From: Mugil cephalus
Lineage: Eukaryota; Chordata; Actinopteri; Mugiliformes; Mugilidae
Assembly: GCF_022458985.1 (NCBI RefSeq)
Contig: NC_061776.1
Coordinates: 1,334,575 to 1,398,574 of the forward strand
Direction: 5' to 3'
DNA length: 64,000 bases
In this document: positions 34,900 through 47,149 of the stretch, piece by piece
How positions within the stretch are numbered: the stretch's first letter is position 1
How the letters are laid out: every line of letters starts with the position of its first letter
Notes under the pieces: model-generated
The model's database searches: none
What the model was told of the DNA's origin: nothing
Seen by the model: the letters and a program-made list of their open reading frames with translations, nothing else
Translations under genes and position numbers: made by a program

Positions 34900-37270
34900 T
34901 TCTCTGATAAAATTGTTGCATTAGAGATAAAATTCATAGCATCCTTCCATCTGTCAAAGATGTGAGTACAGTGGCATTAGAAACCTCTGTAGGACCGAGT
35001 CAGTATTTGGATTCTTTCTCCCTAATTGATCTTCCTGAGCTCACTTCAGTTATTGCAGCATCTAAACCATCAACTTGTCTTCTAGACTCCATCCCAACTA
35101 AGTTGCTCCAGGAGCTTTTTCCATTAATTAATACCTCCATATTAAATCAGATAAACTTATCTTTATTAACAGGATATGTGCCCCAGTCTTTTAAAACTGC
35201 TGTAATTAAACCATTACTTAAAAAACCCACTCTTGACCCAGATGTTTTAGCAACTATAGGCCAAGTTCCAACCTTCCTTTTATCTCTAAAGTTTTGGAAA
35301 GGGTTGTTGTCAATCAGTTGGTTGATCATTTAAACAGGAATGGTTTGTTTGAAGAGTTTCAGTCAGGTTTTAGAGCTCATCATAGCACAGAAACAGCTCT
35401 GGTTAAAGTTACCAATGATCTCCTCATGGCTTCAGACGATGGACTTGTCTCTATACTTGTCCTGCTAGATCTCAGTGCTGCATTTGACACGATTGATCAC
35501 AGTATTCTACTACAGAGACTTGAAAGTGTGATCAAGATTACAGGAACTGCACTAGACTGGTTTGAATCATGTCTGTCCATGTAAACAACAACTCTTCTAT
35601 ATATACCAAAGTAAACTATGGAGTTTCTCAGGGTTCTGTGCTAGGACCAATATTATTCACATGCTTCCCTTAGGCAATATTATTAGAAAGCACGGCATAA
35701 ACTTCCATTGCTACGCAGATGATACCCAGCTATATTTATCCATGAAACCAGATGAAACTAATCCGCTGGTTAAACTCCAAGCGCCTTAAAGACATAAAGG
35801 TCTGGATGACCTGTAATTTTCTACTTTTAAACTCAGACAAAACTGAAGTCATTGTATTTGGCTCTAAACATGTCAGAGATTCATGATCTAATCACCTGCT
35901 TTTGTTGGATGGTGTTACATTGGCCTCCAGTACTACTGTGAAAAACCTTGGTGTTATATTTGACCAGGATATGTCCTTTAATTCTCACATAAAGCAGGTG
36001 ACCAGGACTGCTTTCTTTCACCTTCGTAATATCATCAACATTAGGAACATCCTTTCTCAGAGTGATGCGGAAAAACTAGTTCATGCACTTGTGTCTTCCA
36101 GGCTGGATTATTGTAACTCGTTACTGTCTGGCTCCAAATACTCTTTAAAAAGCCTCCAACTGACTCAAAACGCTGCAGCAAGAGCACTGACAGGAATTAG
36201 CAAGAGAGATCATATTACTCCAGTATTAGCTTCTCTTCATTGGCTCCCTTTAAAATCTAGAATTGAATTTAAAATCCTCCTCCTTACATACAAGGCCCTG
36301 AAAGGCCGAGCTCCATCATATCTGAAAGACCTCATAGAACCATACTGTCCCAACAGATCACTACCATCTCTAAGTGCAGGTCTGCTTGTGGTTCCTAGAG
36401 GTTCTAAAAGTAGAATGGGAGGTAGAGCCTTCAGCTATCAGGCTCCTCTCCTGTGGAACCAGCTCCCAGTTCGGGTTCTGGAGGAAGACACAGTCTCTAC
36501 GTTTAAGGTCAGGACTAAGACTTTCCTTTTAGACAAAGCTTATAGTTAGAGCTGGACTTAACCATCCCTTAGTTGTGCTGCTATAGGCCTAGGCTGCAGG
36601 GGGACGATGCACTGAGGACATGTCCTCTCCTCTTTGTCCTCTAATATCTTATCATTTTATTTTCTATCTCTTATAATTTACTAACCACTGTGTCTCCCTC
36701 TCTCCCCTCCATCTTCTTCTGAGGGTCTCTGGTCTGGAGGCTGAATATCTGACCTGTGGAGTTCTAAGCTACATCTGCTGCCGTGGCCTCATCAACCAGC
36801 CCAGTCTTCATGGTCTGGAGTCTGTGTATCAGACCTGTGGAGCTCCATAAACTACATCTGTCCCAGTCTTCATGTCCTCCTCCAGGTGTCCACTCCTACC
36901 TAGATGAACTATTCACCAACCTGCCCATGATTCCTGTTATACTCACAAACTGTCACAGATCATCAGCTATGTGTTATATTACTAGATCCTACATGTTTCC
37001 TTCAGCTGGATGTTTGTGTCTATGACAGAAGTTAGTTTATCTTGTTTCTCCTGTTCTTCTTCTCTCTATCTTCTCTGGTTCTTCCCGGCTGGTCTTCAGC
37101 AGATGGTTCCTCCATATGAGCTGGTTCTGCTCCAGGTTTCTTCCTGTTAAAGGGAGTTTTTCCCTCAGGCTGCTCTGGAGGTTTCAGGCTGGTTTTTGTG
37201 AAGCGTCTTGAGACGATTTGTATTGTTATTGGCACTATATAAATAAAACTGAATTGAATTGAATTGAACT
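34900..37270 (+). mobile_element. L2-type LINE, 5'-truncated and decayed, with intact-looking 3' end
   Basis: Broken plus-strand frames cover the RT: 'DSIPTKLLQELFPLINTSIL' and '[15 protein letters not shown]' (34962-35250), '[21 protein letters not shown]' and '[15 protein letters not shown]' (35294-35520), the catalytic 'YADDTQLYL' (35710), and the C-terminal domain at 35902-36549 ('LDYCNSLLSG', 'LHWLPLKSRIEFKILLLTYKAL'). Frameshifts occur near 35300 and 35580-35900. The 3' UTR ends in 'gcactatataaataaaa' followed by gaatt repeats at 37270, typical of L2-group elements. Short minus-strand 3' pieces of the same family lie at 18430-18725 and 61630-61900. Confidence 0.9.
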
Positions 37271-37279
37271 GTTGGTTCC

Positions 37280-37870
37280 ATAAGTCCCATTCAGTTCTGT
37301 TTTTTATGAAGCTATATTGTATGTCTACCAACAATTTGTTCTTTTCAATAAATTTGTCCAGTCTGCCCAGTCAAACAGTTTCTGTAATATTTTTGAAAAC
37401 TGTGGTAGTATGGCCTATAGTTGGTGAAACACTGTTTATCTCCAGATTTATAGTGGAATGACTTCAGCTGTTTTCATATTGGACGGAAAGGAACCAGTTT
37501 GGAATGATAAGGTGAAGATAAGTTAGTGGGTTTACTATTCCTTTATTTATTTATTTATTTATTTGCTAAAGTCAAGTCAACTCCATTACAACCCATCGAC
37601 ATTTTATGTTTACATTTGCCTACGACATCAAGAATTTCTCTCTCTTCTAAAGACAGAGTTTGGATTCCTGCCTATATACTCATTTATTGTTCCCTCTTTA
37701 TCTATAGATGGAACATTGATTTCTGGTGCCACATTTGGTCTTACAGTACATTAACAAAGAAGTTGTTAAACCCACTAACTATATCAATCATGTTATCTAT
37801 AGTTTTATCTTTATCAATAAAGAGCTTGGGGTAGCTTATATTATTTATTTTTAATATTGTTGAGTATATT
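37280..37870 (-). mobile_element. LINE fragment (RT entry and fingers), minus strand
   Basis: The minus strand retains 'FNNFFVNVL' (37760), an 'EILDVVGKCKHKM...GVDLT' block (about 37600) and 'LGRLDKFIEKNKLLVDIQYSF' (about 37310), in the order expected for a Jockey/CR1-type RT. The frames are broken. The C-terminal fragment at 15740 may be the same family. Confidence 0.55.
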
Positions 37871-38400
37871 CCATATACATTCCATGCAATCTTAGTAAAT
37901 GACTCGCTACTCAGAGGAGTGTGTTCACAAATGTGCACAAGACCAGTACAAAATCACTGCATTAAAATATTTTATCATAATTGATGGCATAAAATGGATG
38001 GAATGATGATGATGAGAAGGGTATGAAATGAAAAGATGAGGTTGAAGGAGAAGTGATAAAAGATGTAGAGCATATTATGCAATAATATACAGCATAATTT
38101 AAAGTGAAAATGTACTAGGTAGATGGAGTGGTCTGTAAACTAGGACTCAGTGAATAGAGTAAGGTATTTGACTGAGAAGTCTGCATAGTTTATTTTTGAC
38201 CCATCACTCCCTGAAATATTAAAACTTAAAATGCTTTCAGAAAATGCCACTGTGGTGATGCCTTCGTCACATTTTCAAATTGCAAATTTCAGAAACAATA
38301 GGTTTATTTTTGGGGAGAAAATCTCAAAATGTAGCACACATTAGTCATTAATGAATGTTTGTTGCTGGTACAACAAAATACAGTTTAACACAATATCACA
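37871..38400. other. Non-genic stretch
   Basis: AT-rich DNA in which I see no gene, repeat boundary or RNA feature. Confidence 0.6.
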
Positions 38401-38419
38401 CAATGACTTCTCCCAACCA

Positions 38420-39000
38420 TCCTGTCACACCGTGGTGAGGGTGTCTTGTCTTGGGGTTTTTGTCCTGTCATTTCCTGTTTTATTTTGAAAAGTAACTCTC
38501 CTCTTGTTTCAGGTCACTTGCCCTTCCTCATGTGTCACCAGTCTGATTGTCTTCCCTGATTCCTGATTGTGTCCACCTGTCCCCTATTTCCCTCCATGTG
38601 TTTAAGTAGTCTGTGTTCCCCTTGTCTCGTGCCAGAGTGTTATCGTCATCAACCTGTTCTCGTGCTTTGCTTCATGTCTTCAACCAAAGAAGTTTCAAGT
38701 AAGCCTGTGAATCCTCTCGAAGAGAGAGTTTTTGTTTGTTTAGTCTTTTCTTAGTTAAATCCTTAGTCCTGAGGTTTTCCTCCATTCGGAGTGTTTTGTG
38801 TTATTTTTTGATTTGTTACTTTGATTGGAGTTTCCTCCTTCTGGAGAGTTTTTTGTTTTCACTGGTCAGATTAGCGTCTAGGTTTATTTTGTGGCCATTT
38901 GTTTGTCCCTCTGTGAGGGATCTCTGAGGAATCCAAATAAAGCCTTTTTGTCATCTCTGCATCCTGAGTCCTGAGTCCTGCTTTGAGTCTCGGCCCGACA
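38420..39000. mobile_element. Unclassified interspersed repeat
   Basis: The T/C-rich sequence with 'catttcctgttttattttg' and 'gtccacctgtcccctatttcc' resembles a repeat often seen in teleost introns. Part of it (cctgttttattttg) is shared with 53770-53890. I could not define termini or coding capacity, so its class is unknown. Confidence 0.4.
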
Positions 39001-39267
39001 CATCCTACCCGAATATACTCTGAATAATTTCCTGATGTTTTTCTTCCTTCTAGAAAACCTTGGTCGTGGTTTTATGAGATTGTTACTTTGATACATACAA
39101 GCACCGGGAATTGTTTGCAGATAGAGGGCATCTCCATGGCAACATGCAACATCCATGGCTATTTTTTGCAACCTGGTACCATGCGTTTCCTGAAAAATTA
39201 AGGCACATACACCTGGTAATTCACATGATGTAAGAGAAAACAACATTCCTCAGACAACAAATATTGC

Positions 39268-39273
39268 TTTATT
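39268..39273 (-). terminator. Candidate poly(A) signal for the deaminase-like gene
   Basis: A minus-strand AATAAA about 690 bases downstream of the in-frame stop at 39963-39961. It also lies beyond the out-of-protein repeat remnant at 39576-39921. Confidence 0.4.
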
Positions 39274-39575
39274 GGTTTAGCTTAATATGTTCTATGAATT
39301 TGCACAACATTGTAGACAGATAACCACAATTCCCAGACGCTGTGACAGTAAAATGTCTTAACAAATATCAGATGTCAAAATTCTGACATCCCTGCCAGCC
39401 TCAGCTGTGCTTCTTTAAACTCTGCAAGATGATCATGGTATGATAACATTACAGCATTGTCAAAGCGGGTATATTATAATGCTGATGGCATTTACTCATT
39501 GAGCTGCAAGCATAGCTGGATTCTATGCAGAAGGAGTCATGTGATGGATTTGAGGAGTTGTTTGTTTTTTTTTTC

Positions 39576-41510
39576 AGACTACCTCCTTTTTCCCTCTACC
39601 TCTTCTTCTTCCTCCTCTGAATATACCTGATCTGTTTCTACCTCCTCTATGGTAGAACATTCCTCTTCCTCTTCTTCTACCTCCTCTATGGTAGAACATT
39701 CCTCTTCTTCTACCTCCTCTATGGTAGAACATTCCTCTTCCTCTTCTTCTACCTCCTCTACGGTTTAACATTCCTCTTCTTCTACCTCTGCTATGGTAAG
39801 ACATTCCTCTACCTCTTCTTCTACCTCCTCTACGGTTGAACATTCCTCTACCTCTTCTTCCTCTCCTTCTTCCTCTCCTGACTTTACCTCGTCTGTTCCT
39901 ACCTCCTCTACGGTTTAACATTTACCTTTTTACCTCCTTCTTCATACCTCCTCTACGTGTTTACATTACTTTCACTCCTCTACCTCCTCTACCTCTTCTT
40001 CCTCTCCTTCTTCCTCCTCTGACTTTACCTCGTCTGTTCCTACCTCTTCTACGGTTTAACATTCCTCTTCTTCTACCTCTGCTATGGTAAGACATTCCTC
40101 TACCTCTTCTTCTACCTCCTCTACGGTTGAACATTCCTCTACCTCTTCTTCCTCTCCTTCCTCCTCCCCTGACTTTACCTCGTCTGTTCCTACCTCCTCT
40201 ACGGTTTAACATTCCTCTACCTCTTCTTCTACCTCCTCTACGGTTTAACATTCCTCTACCTCTTCTTCCTCTCCTTCTTCCTCCTCTGACTTTACCTCGT
40301 CTGTTCCTACCTCTTCTACGGTTTAACATTCCTCTACCTCTTCTTCCTCTCCTTCTTCCTCCCCTAACTTTACCTCGTCTGTTCCTACCTCCTCTACGGT
40401 TTAACATTCCTCTACCTCTTCTTCCTCTCCTTCTTCCTCCCCTAACTTTACCTCGTCTGTTCCTACCTCCTCTACGGTTTAACATTCCTCTACCTCTTCT
40501 TCCTCTCCTTCTTCCTCCCCTAACTTTACTTCGTCTGTTCCTACCTCCTCTACGGTTTAACATTCCTCTACCTCTTCTTCCTCTCCTTCTTCCTCCCCTG
40601 ACTTTACATTGTCTGTTCCTACCTCCTCTACAGTTTAACATTCCTCTACCTCTTCTTCCTCTCCTTCTTCCTCCCCTGACTTTACATCGTCTGTTCCTAC
40701 CTCCTCTACAGTTCAACATTCCTCTTCCTCTTCTTCTACCTCCTTTACGGTTTAACATTCTTCTTCCTCCTCTGCCTTTTACTGCTCTGTTTTTACCTAA
40801 CCCTAACCCTTGTCCATTTTCACCTAACCCCAATCCTCCGTTTTCTTCTCCTCCATTTTCATCTCCTCTGTTTTCACCTAATCCTCCCCCGTTTTCTTTT
40901 CCTCCATTTTCTTTTTCTCCGTTTTCACCTAATCTTCCCCCGTTTTCTTTTCCTCCATTTTCTTTTTCTCCGTTTTCACCTAACCCTCCTCCGTTTTCTT
41001 TTCCTCTATTTTCATCTCCTCTGTTGTCACCTAACCCTCCTCCATTTTCTTCTCCTCTGTTTTCATCTCCTCTGTTTTCACCTAATCCTCCCCCGTTTTC
41101 TTTTCCTCCATTTTCTTTTTCTCCGTTTTCACCTAATCCTCCCCCTTTTTCTTTTCCTCCGTTTTCTTGTTCTCCATTTTCACCTAACCCTCCTCCGTTT
41201 TCTTCTCTATTTTCATCTCCTCTGTTTTCACCTAATCCTCCCCCGTTTTCTTTTCCTCCATTTTCTTTTTCTCCGTTTTCACCTAATCCTCCCCCGTTTT
41301 CTTTTTCTCCGTTTTCTTTTCCTCCGTTTTCTTCTCCATTTTCATCTCCTCTGTTTTCACCTAATCCTCCCCCGTTTTCTTTTCCCCCGTTTTCTTTTTC
41401 TCTGTTTTCTTTTCCTCTGTTTTCTTCTCCATTTTCATCTCCTCTGTTTTCACCTAACCCTCCTCCGTTTTCTTTTCCTCTGTTTTCATCTCCTCCATTT
41501 TCATCAGTAT
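39576..41510 (-). repeat. Two-part tandem repeat: hexapeptide E/N/G units then 78-base R/G units
   Basis: About 41510-40830 is built of 18-base-type units coding mixes of GENGEK, ENGGKE and GGGLGE. About 40800-39965 contains roughly nine longer units (about 78 bases) coding MLN(R/C)RGGRNRRGKVRGG-like sequence. Related R/G and YHRGGRRRG units continue past the stop codon at 39961 in the same frame down to 39576, after a second stop near 39925. On the plus strand the array reads as a misleading 472-codon Pro/Leu/Phe-rich open frame. Confidence 0.9.
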
Positions 41511-43187
41511 CTGAAACACAATACTGTGCAACCTGGTTATTATGAGAGCAACTTCTGCACTGCATGTGATCTTTTAATTTCACACAATGGAAAATATTCT
41601 GAAGGCCGAGAGTATTCCCAAGTTTCTCAAGGGCTTCTCTGAGCTGGTCCTCATTAACAGAAAGTTTTGGATTCTTTGAGTTGGGTGTGTAACTAAATAC
41701 AAAAGCATAATGTTTCCACCGCTTAATGAGTTTTAAATACTTGATAATGTTTTTGGGATCATTTTCATTGGTACATTTGTGGTAGCATGGGGATCCAAGA
41801 ACAAAGAAAAGCAAAAGATCATGTTCAGTGTCATATTTTCTGTTGAGTAAGGCGTCACAATTCGTCAGAACACGGTACTTTGCATGAACATACTCTCTTT
41901 TTATTTTCTTAACTCTAGCTGCTTTTATTGTGCCTTCATTAAAAACTTTGCCTTCTTTTAATGCCTTCTTTATTGTGGCATCATCCACACCACTGAAGCA
42001 TTGGTTTATGTCATAAATCTGGTCCATGTTCTCCTTCTTTGGGATGCTTACTGCCACACTGAACATCTTGTTCTCTTTGTACCTGCAAAGACAGCAGATA
42101 AAAACTATTACTAGTATTACCTTATACTTAGTGGACCACAATTCATAATTCAAGAGAAAATATTCTGTTTACTTTGAAAAGAGTTTGCACTGGCATCCTT
42201 TTATTGAGTATGTGCTCTTAATTTCTCTAACGATATTTCCAAGCAAAACATCACTATTTTTATTCTGAAGTCTATTTATGTTGAATAGTTTTCACAAGTT
42301 TCATAAGTATTGTGTTCGTTTGTTGTACCATTGAGCAAAACGACCAGATTCAAATTCCTTGTATGTGTTCACATACCTGACTAATGAAGCTGATTCTGAC
42401 TTAGGCCACAGATTGGTGGAGGTAGCTATTCAGACTTCTGGTCAAAATTGTGTCCGTGCTTGTAGTGGCAGCAAAGGGTTACAACTAAATATTGACTAAA
42501 ACTCAGTCTAAAGACTATGTTCTTGTGCATGCTTTGTAAGAACAGTTTCATATTATCACTAAGCTCAGCTATCCACTAGCCCATACTCCGTTAGCTTCTA
42601 ATACAATAAATGTTACTTAAATATGTTTCGTCCAATGGCTGAAATGTGTCAGTGTCCAAACATGTATGTAACTGGAGCCATACCTCCTTTCATCTGTAGA
42701 CTGCCAATTTTGAAAGTGTTCTCTCTCCTTGTCGACATTCACTTCTAATTTCAGTGTGAGTTTTCTAACCACCTGAAAACCCTTAAGGTTAGAGGTCTGT
42801 CTTTTCATTACACTTCTCACACTCTTTATTCTTGTGAGTTCAATGGAGGAAGAACGTTTAGCTGACCATAGCGGTTTCATTATAAAAGCAATTCGGAGGA
42901 AAGATAAAGGCCTTTTAGTATGAATTGCCATTAAATAAGTGGACATTAGTGAACAGATCATACAAAGCAAGTCTAATACAAACAGTGGATGTCAGCTTAT
43001 GTTTATATATCAAAGATTTTTATTTTAACCTCTTTGTATATTGTTAATTGCAGGAGAAGAAACTGACATACCTTTTCCAGATCTCATCCACAAGGTTTGC
43101 AAGTTGGCTCTGGTCCACAGCAGAAAAAGCCTTTCCAGTGAACAGGATCAAGGCTATCGTCACAGACATCCAGCAGAATCTTGTCAT
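39961..43187 (-). CDS. Secreted AID/APOBEC-like (SNAD-type) deaminase-like protein with a giant charged repeat tail
   Basis: Exon 1 (43187-43072) encodes a signal peptide (MTRFCWMSVTIALILFTGKAFS) and ends AAAAG|GTATGT. Exon 2 starts at 42082 after tttgCAG; the join gives IWKRYKENKMF in frame and 745 residues. Residues 40-230 match my memory of a fish secreted family: an HAx motif (105-107), LLLFFVLGSPCYHKC (zinc-type PC..C, C138 and C142), YAFVFS, LEKLGNTLGLQNIF and a CxxC (C214, C217). The expected catalytic HAE reads HAK here (codon 41880-41878), so deaminase activity is doubtful. From about 229 the protein is repeats: an E/N/G-rich block (GGGLGENGEKENGGKENGG-like), then an extremely Arg/Gly-rich block with units of about 26 residues beginning MLNRRGGRNRR. 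Family membership is inferred; the tail could be a decayed or alternatively spliced region. Confidence 0.65.
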
Positions 43188-43496
43188 CTGAACACAAGTG
43201 ACGTATGTATGTTTATAGGTGCCTTCACATCAAATCTGATCTAGATCATATTATGATCATATTATCGTGTAATATTGTGCCTTGTAACATTCTGATTTAC
43301 CCAGTGTGAACTAGGGGCTGCACAAATTCAAATCTGTTCTGTGATAAAAGTCAAGTTGACTCCGCTCTCTAATCCGTCTCTAATAAAAACCCGGCAGATA
43401 ATAATGAATCTATATTGTTGACCTGAGAACAGACAGCTCATGTGCTCCATACTATGAACAGCAGATATGTGTAGCCTGTATAAAACCATGTTGGAA

Positions 43497-43572
43497 TAAC
43501 ATATAACATAACACAACATAACATAACATAACATAACATGACATAACATAACATAACATAACATAACATAAC
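43497..43572. repeat. (AACAT)n microsatellite
   Basis: About 14 near-perfect pentamers of ataac, with one 'acaac' and one 'catga' variant. Confidence 0.95.
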
Positions 43573-44580
43573 ACCATCAGTAGCATTTACACTGTAAAAA
43601 GGGGGACTGGAGATAAGTAATATTTATCAAATAATTATTCTACATAATCAAAGTGACCTGGTGCAGTTTGAAATCAAAAAGACCTGAATTCCACAAATTT
43701 GCATGCATTATTAATTAAAAAAATAAAAAATAAAAAAATGCTTCATTTTACTCATTTGGTATTTAGTTTTAATCACTTAACACTTCGGGCAAGTGCATTT
43801 TTATGCAGTTATCTTCACTTGGAGGAGCTGCTGTCACCATTTTGCGACAGGCAAGATCGATTTAAAATATTACTATTGAACAAAATACTTCTGAACAAGT
43901 TGCTGTAGTAGTTGACTATTGTTTTGCTTTGCAACAATATTTCAAATATATCAACTTTACTTTACTTTAACTTTACTGTGCTGTAAATCTGAATGAAACT
44001 ATGTGGTGATTGTGCTGCTTCCCCTAAAGGAAAGCTTTCACATCACTCTGTCTTTACATATTACCTACCTACATATACCTTTTGTCTTTAGCGCTTAGCT
44101 TTTCATAATTTATTGTTCATCACTCTAACAAGACAGATTTTATTGGGACTTTAAATTTCTGCATTGTTTCTTTTAACGGGTCTTATTTTCATCTACAGTT
44201 TGTTGTGTTTGTTAGTGGTATTTTAACTTCACCAAGGTTTTCTGTCCATGGCAGTTAACACGGTCAAACTAGCCTCTGACATATTTTGCTATGCCAGTCA
44301 TTATTGTAAAAGCACGTGTAGCAACTCATAATGTAATAATGGCCCAGTATATAATAACTTAAATGTAATAAAATCATGAGAGCATCTGTCTGTCAGGCTG
44401 AGATACCCAAGCAAAAATATAAGTCCAAATACACTTAACTAAGCAATATGCATAAATAATACATGACAAAATAAATTATAGCTGTCATCAAAAATCAAGT
44501 CCATGGAGCACCATTTATCAATGACTGTGTCAGTGTTGTCAGATCAAGGGTTAGGGTTAGGGGATAGGGTTAGAAGCATT
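43573..44580. other. Non-genic stretch
   Basis: AT-rich DNA with no coding signal I can support. A short gggttagggttagggg motif occurs near 44548. Confidence 0.6.
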
Positions 44581-44584
44581 TTGT

Positions 44585-45545
44585 TTTTACTTCTCCGGGT
44601 ACTCTAGTTTCCTCCATCCTTCCAAAGACATGCTTGCTAGTTTGAGTTGGGATTCTAAATTATTTGTCTCTGTGTAGCTCTTGGAACATGGAACCTCACT
44701 TCTCGGTGGGAAGGAGCTGGAGCTTGTGGTATCACTTTTTGTCCAGAGAATTAATAGTTGTATCATCTGACCTGCAACTGTATGTCCCGGACATTCAAGT
44801 GAAGAGAGGATCATATGTCAGACCTGGTAGGTGGCGGTGAGGGTCTTCTGGGAACGCCTGGTGGAAGAACTTCAACTCCCACCTCTGACAGAGCTTCAAC
44901 CTCGTCCCAGGGGCAGTGGTTGGCATTGAGTCTGAATGGGCCATGTTCCACTCCGCCATAGTTGAGGCAGATGTTGCAAGTTGCGGCTGCAAGGTTGCTG
45001 GTGTTGATCAAGGCAATAAACCCCAAACTCGATGGTGGACATCAGAGGTGAGGCGAGCTGTCAGGCTGAAGAAGGAGGCCCACAGGGCATGGGTGGTCTG
45101 TGGGTCTCTGGAAGCACCTGACGGGTACTGGATGGCTAAACGACCCGCAGCCAGGGCAGCCACCAAGGCTTAAACCCATATGTGGGAGAAGTTTGGTAAG
45201 GCTATGGAATAAGACTGTCGTCGTTCTGAAAAGATTCTGGCAAACCGTCCGGAGCCTCAGGGGTGGTAGGCAGCAACTCAGGAGGGGTTCCCCCAACCTG
45301 TCCACATGTGTTTTGTGAATTTATAGAAGGCTTACAACCGTGTCCCCAGAGGCATCCTGTGGGAGTGCTCCAGGAATATGGACCGGATGGCCCCTTGCTA
45401 AGTGCCGTACAGTCCCTGTACGGAAGGAGCAGGAGTTTGGTCTGTGTAGCCAGCTGTAAGTTGGACCTCTTCACAGTGAGAGTTGGACTCTACCAGGCCT
45501 GCCCTTTGTCACCGGTTCTGTTGATAAGTTTTATTCCAAGGTGAG
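44585..45545 (+). mobile_element. Decayed LINE fragments (linker and RT palm)
   Basis: 44585-44680 resembles a common fish retroposon 3' motif ('tctccgggtactctagtttcctcc'). From 44880 the plus strand encodes, with frameshifts, the pre-RT region ('WTSEVRRAVRLKKEAHRAW', 45040) and the RT block 'PHVFCEFIEGLQPCPQRH' to 'QACPLSPVLL' (45300-45530), in which the usual EKAYDRVPR and RQGCPLSPVLF motifs are still visible. It stops before the YADD block. It may be an I/Nimb- or RTE-type element. Confidence 0.65.
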
Positions 45546-46320
45546 CAAATGAATATTGTATCCAATGTAAAGTGAGTGTCTTTGATAAAGCGCTATATAA
45601 AAGCAATGAATTATGATAATGCAGCAGTTTTCTCACAATATGAGCTTTTTCTATGTTGTGAGCTTTATTTTATTATTGAGTTATTACATTATTACATCAT
45701 GCGCTCATGATTTTATTACACTATGAGCAATTATTACATTATGAGATGCTACAGTGTGTAACAAAAGTGTGTTAATTTTGAAATTCAAGTAGAATGTCTT
45801 GTTAAGTGTGGTACACTCATTTGAAGTGGAAATAATCTGTGGAATCAGCAAGTTTCCTTTTTGTTACTATCTGAATCACAACAAACATAGAAAAATTTCC
45901 ATTTGGAATGCTTTCATTTTGAATCAGTAGTTAAAGGCTTTTACAGCAATGGCTGGTATACAGACGTACAGATGAGAAAAGATAGACCGTGTTTTAAGAA
46001 GTGGAGGTGGGTTTGACTGCAATGGTTTACTGTCTCCGTTCACAGTGCAATGAAGCAGGATGTTCAAGTGCAGCTTGTTGCATAATATTTCAGTGTTTAT
46101 TGAGTAGGAATGTGCAATAACTTATTGTACATGATTTACCACCAAAAACAATCCCCATCCACACGATGAGAATCTGTAATTTGCGATAAATGTGATAAAG
46201 GATCACATTTAGGATCAAAGATTATTTGTTTACATTGGTATTCTGTTCACAAATCTACCACTTTAATAATGTGGTAGATTGTTTTTATCTCTTTTATCTA
46301 GCTGAAAATTTCCCCGTATT
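45546..46320. other. Non-genic, AT-rich stretch
   Basis: It contains 'attatgagc/attacattatgag' style low-complexity sequence near 45600-45750. No gene is supported. Confidence 0.5.
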
Positions 46321-46329
46321 TTGTTTCAA

Positions 46330-46925
46330 GAATTCTGGTCACCCTTGCTGGATACTGTGGTTTCCTCCCACCTCCAAAGACATGCTCGTTAGGCTGCCTG
46401 GTGACTCTAAATTGACTGTAGGTGTGAGTGTGGATGGTTGTTTGTCACTCATTGCCTTAATCCGACTATAACTGGAGAACTTAAGTGCATGTAAACACAT
46501 TACTCCGACTAAGGAGATTAAAAGAGCTGGACTATTCTCCGTCTGGTTGTTGTTTGAAATGCTGGTCTACCACATGAATGACTCTTGTTTATTATATGAC
46601 TTAATAGGTCAACTGAAAATCAGACCATATTAACATGGTATGATCCCGCTGAAAAGACACATAGTGCCACCTAGTGTGGAGGAGAAGAACATGATCCTGT
46701 CAGTTATTGGATTTTCTTCGCTGCATGTAAACTTTCTGACTGTAGTCAGAAAGTTGAATTTTGAGCATAGCTTGATTAAGCTCAGCATGTAAATGCACTG
46801 TCTGTGTTAGTCCTGCAATAGACTGGAGACCTGTCCAAGGTGGACCCCGCCTCTCGCCTGATGACAGCTGGGATAGGCTCCAGCAACCCCCGAGACCCTA
46901 GTGATGATTAAGTGATATGGAAGAG
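46330..46925 (+). mobile_element. Retroposon 3' module split by a MITE-like insertion (nested)
   Basis: 46330-46446 ('gtttcctcccacctccaaag...gactctaaattg') and 46805-46925 ('agactggagacctgtccaag...gacagctgggataggctcc') are the two halves of one well-known fish retroposon 3' module that normally run into each other. They are separated by about 355 bases (46447-46801) that match the MITE-like element in amph intron 12 (25765-26135). Confidence 0.7.
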
Positions 46926-47149
46926 ATTATAATATGATATTATTATTATAATATACTGTATAATAATAGAATATTATTTTGTCTTTCAGCTCCAGGATGA
47001 GTTTCATAGAGTCACAATGGTGTACCTCGAATCAAAATTCATGTCAATGTTTTTAACATTCCCAGACTTCTGGCGCTCTTTCGTTTCAAGGGTGGAACTA
47101 CAAGCTTGAGGTTGCAGGAATTTTTTTCTTTCTCATTCATAAAATGCTA

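Noticed and set aside
40127..41545. 472-codon plus-strand Pro/Leu/Phe-rich open frame
   Set aside because: Antisense shadow of the charged repeat tail; the minus strand has a signal peptide exon and a recognisable domain in frame.
42617..42970. 117-codon minus-strand open frame in the intron of the deaminase-like gene
   Set aside because: No motif, and the neighbouring exons join in phase without it.
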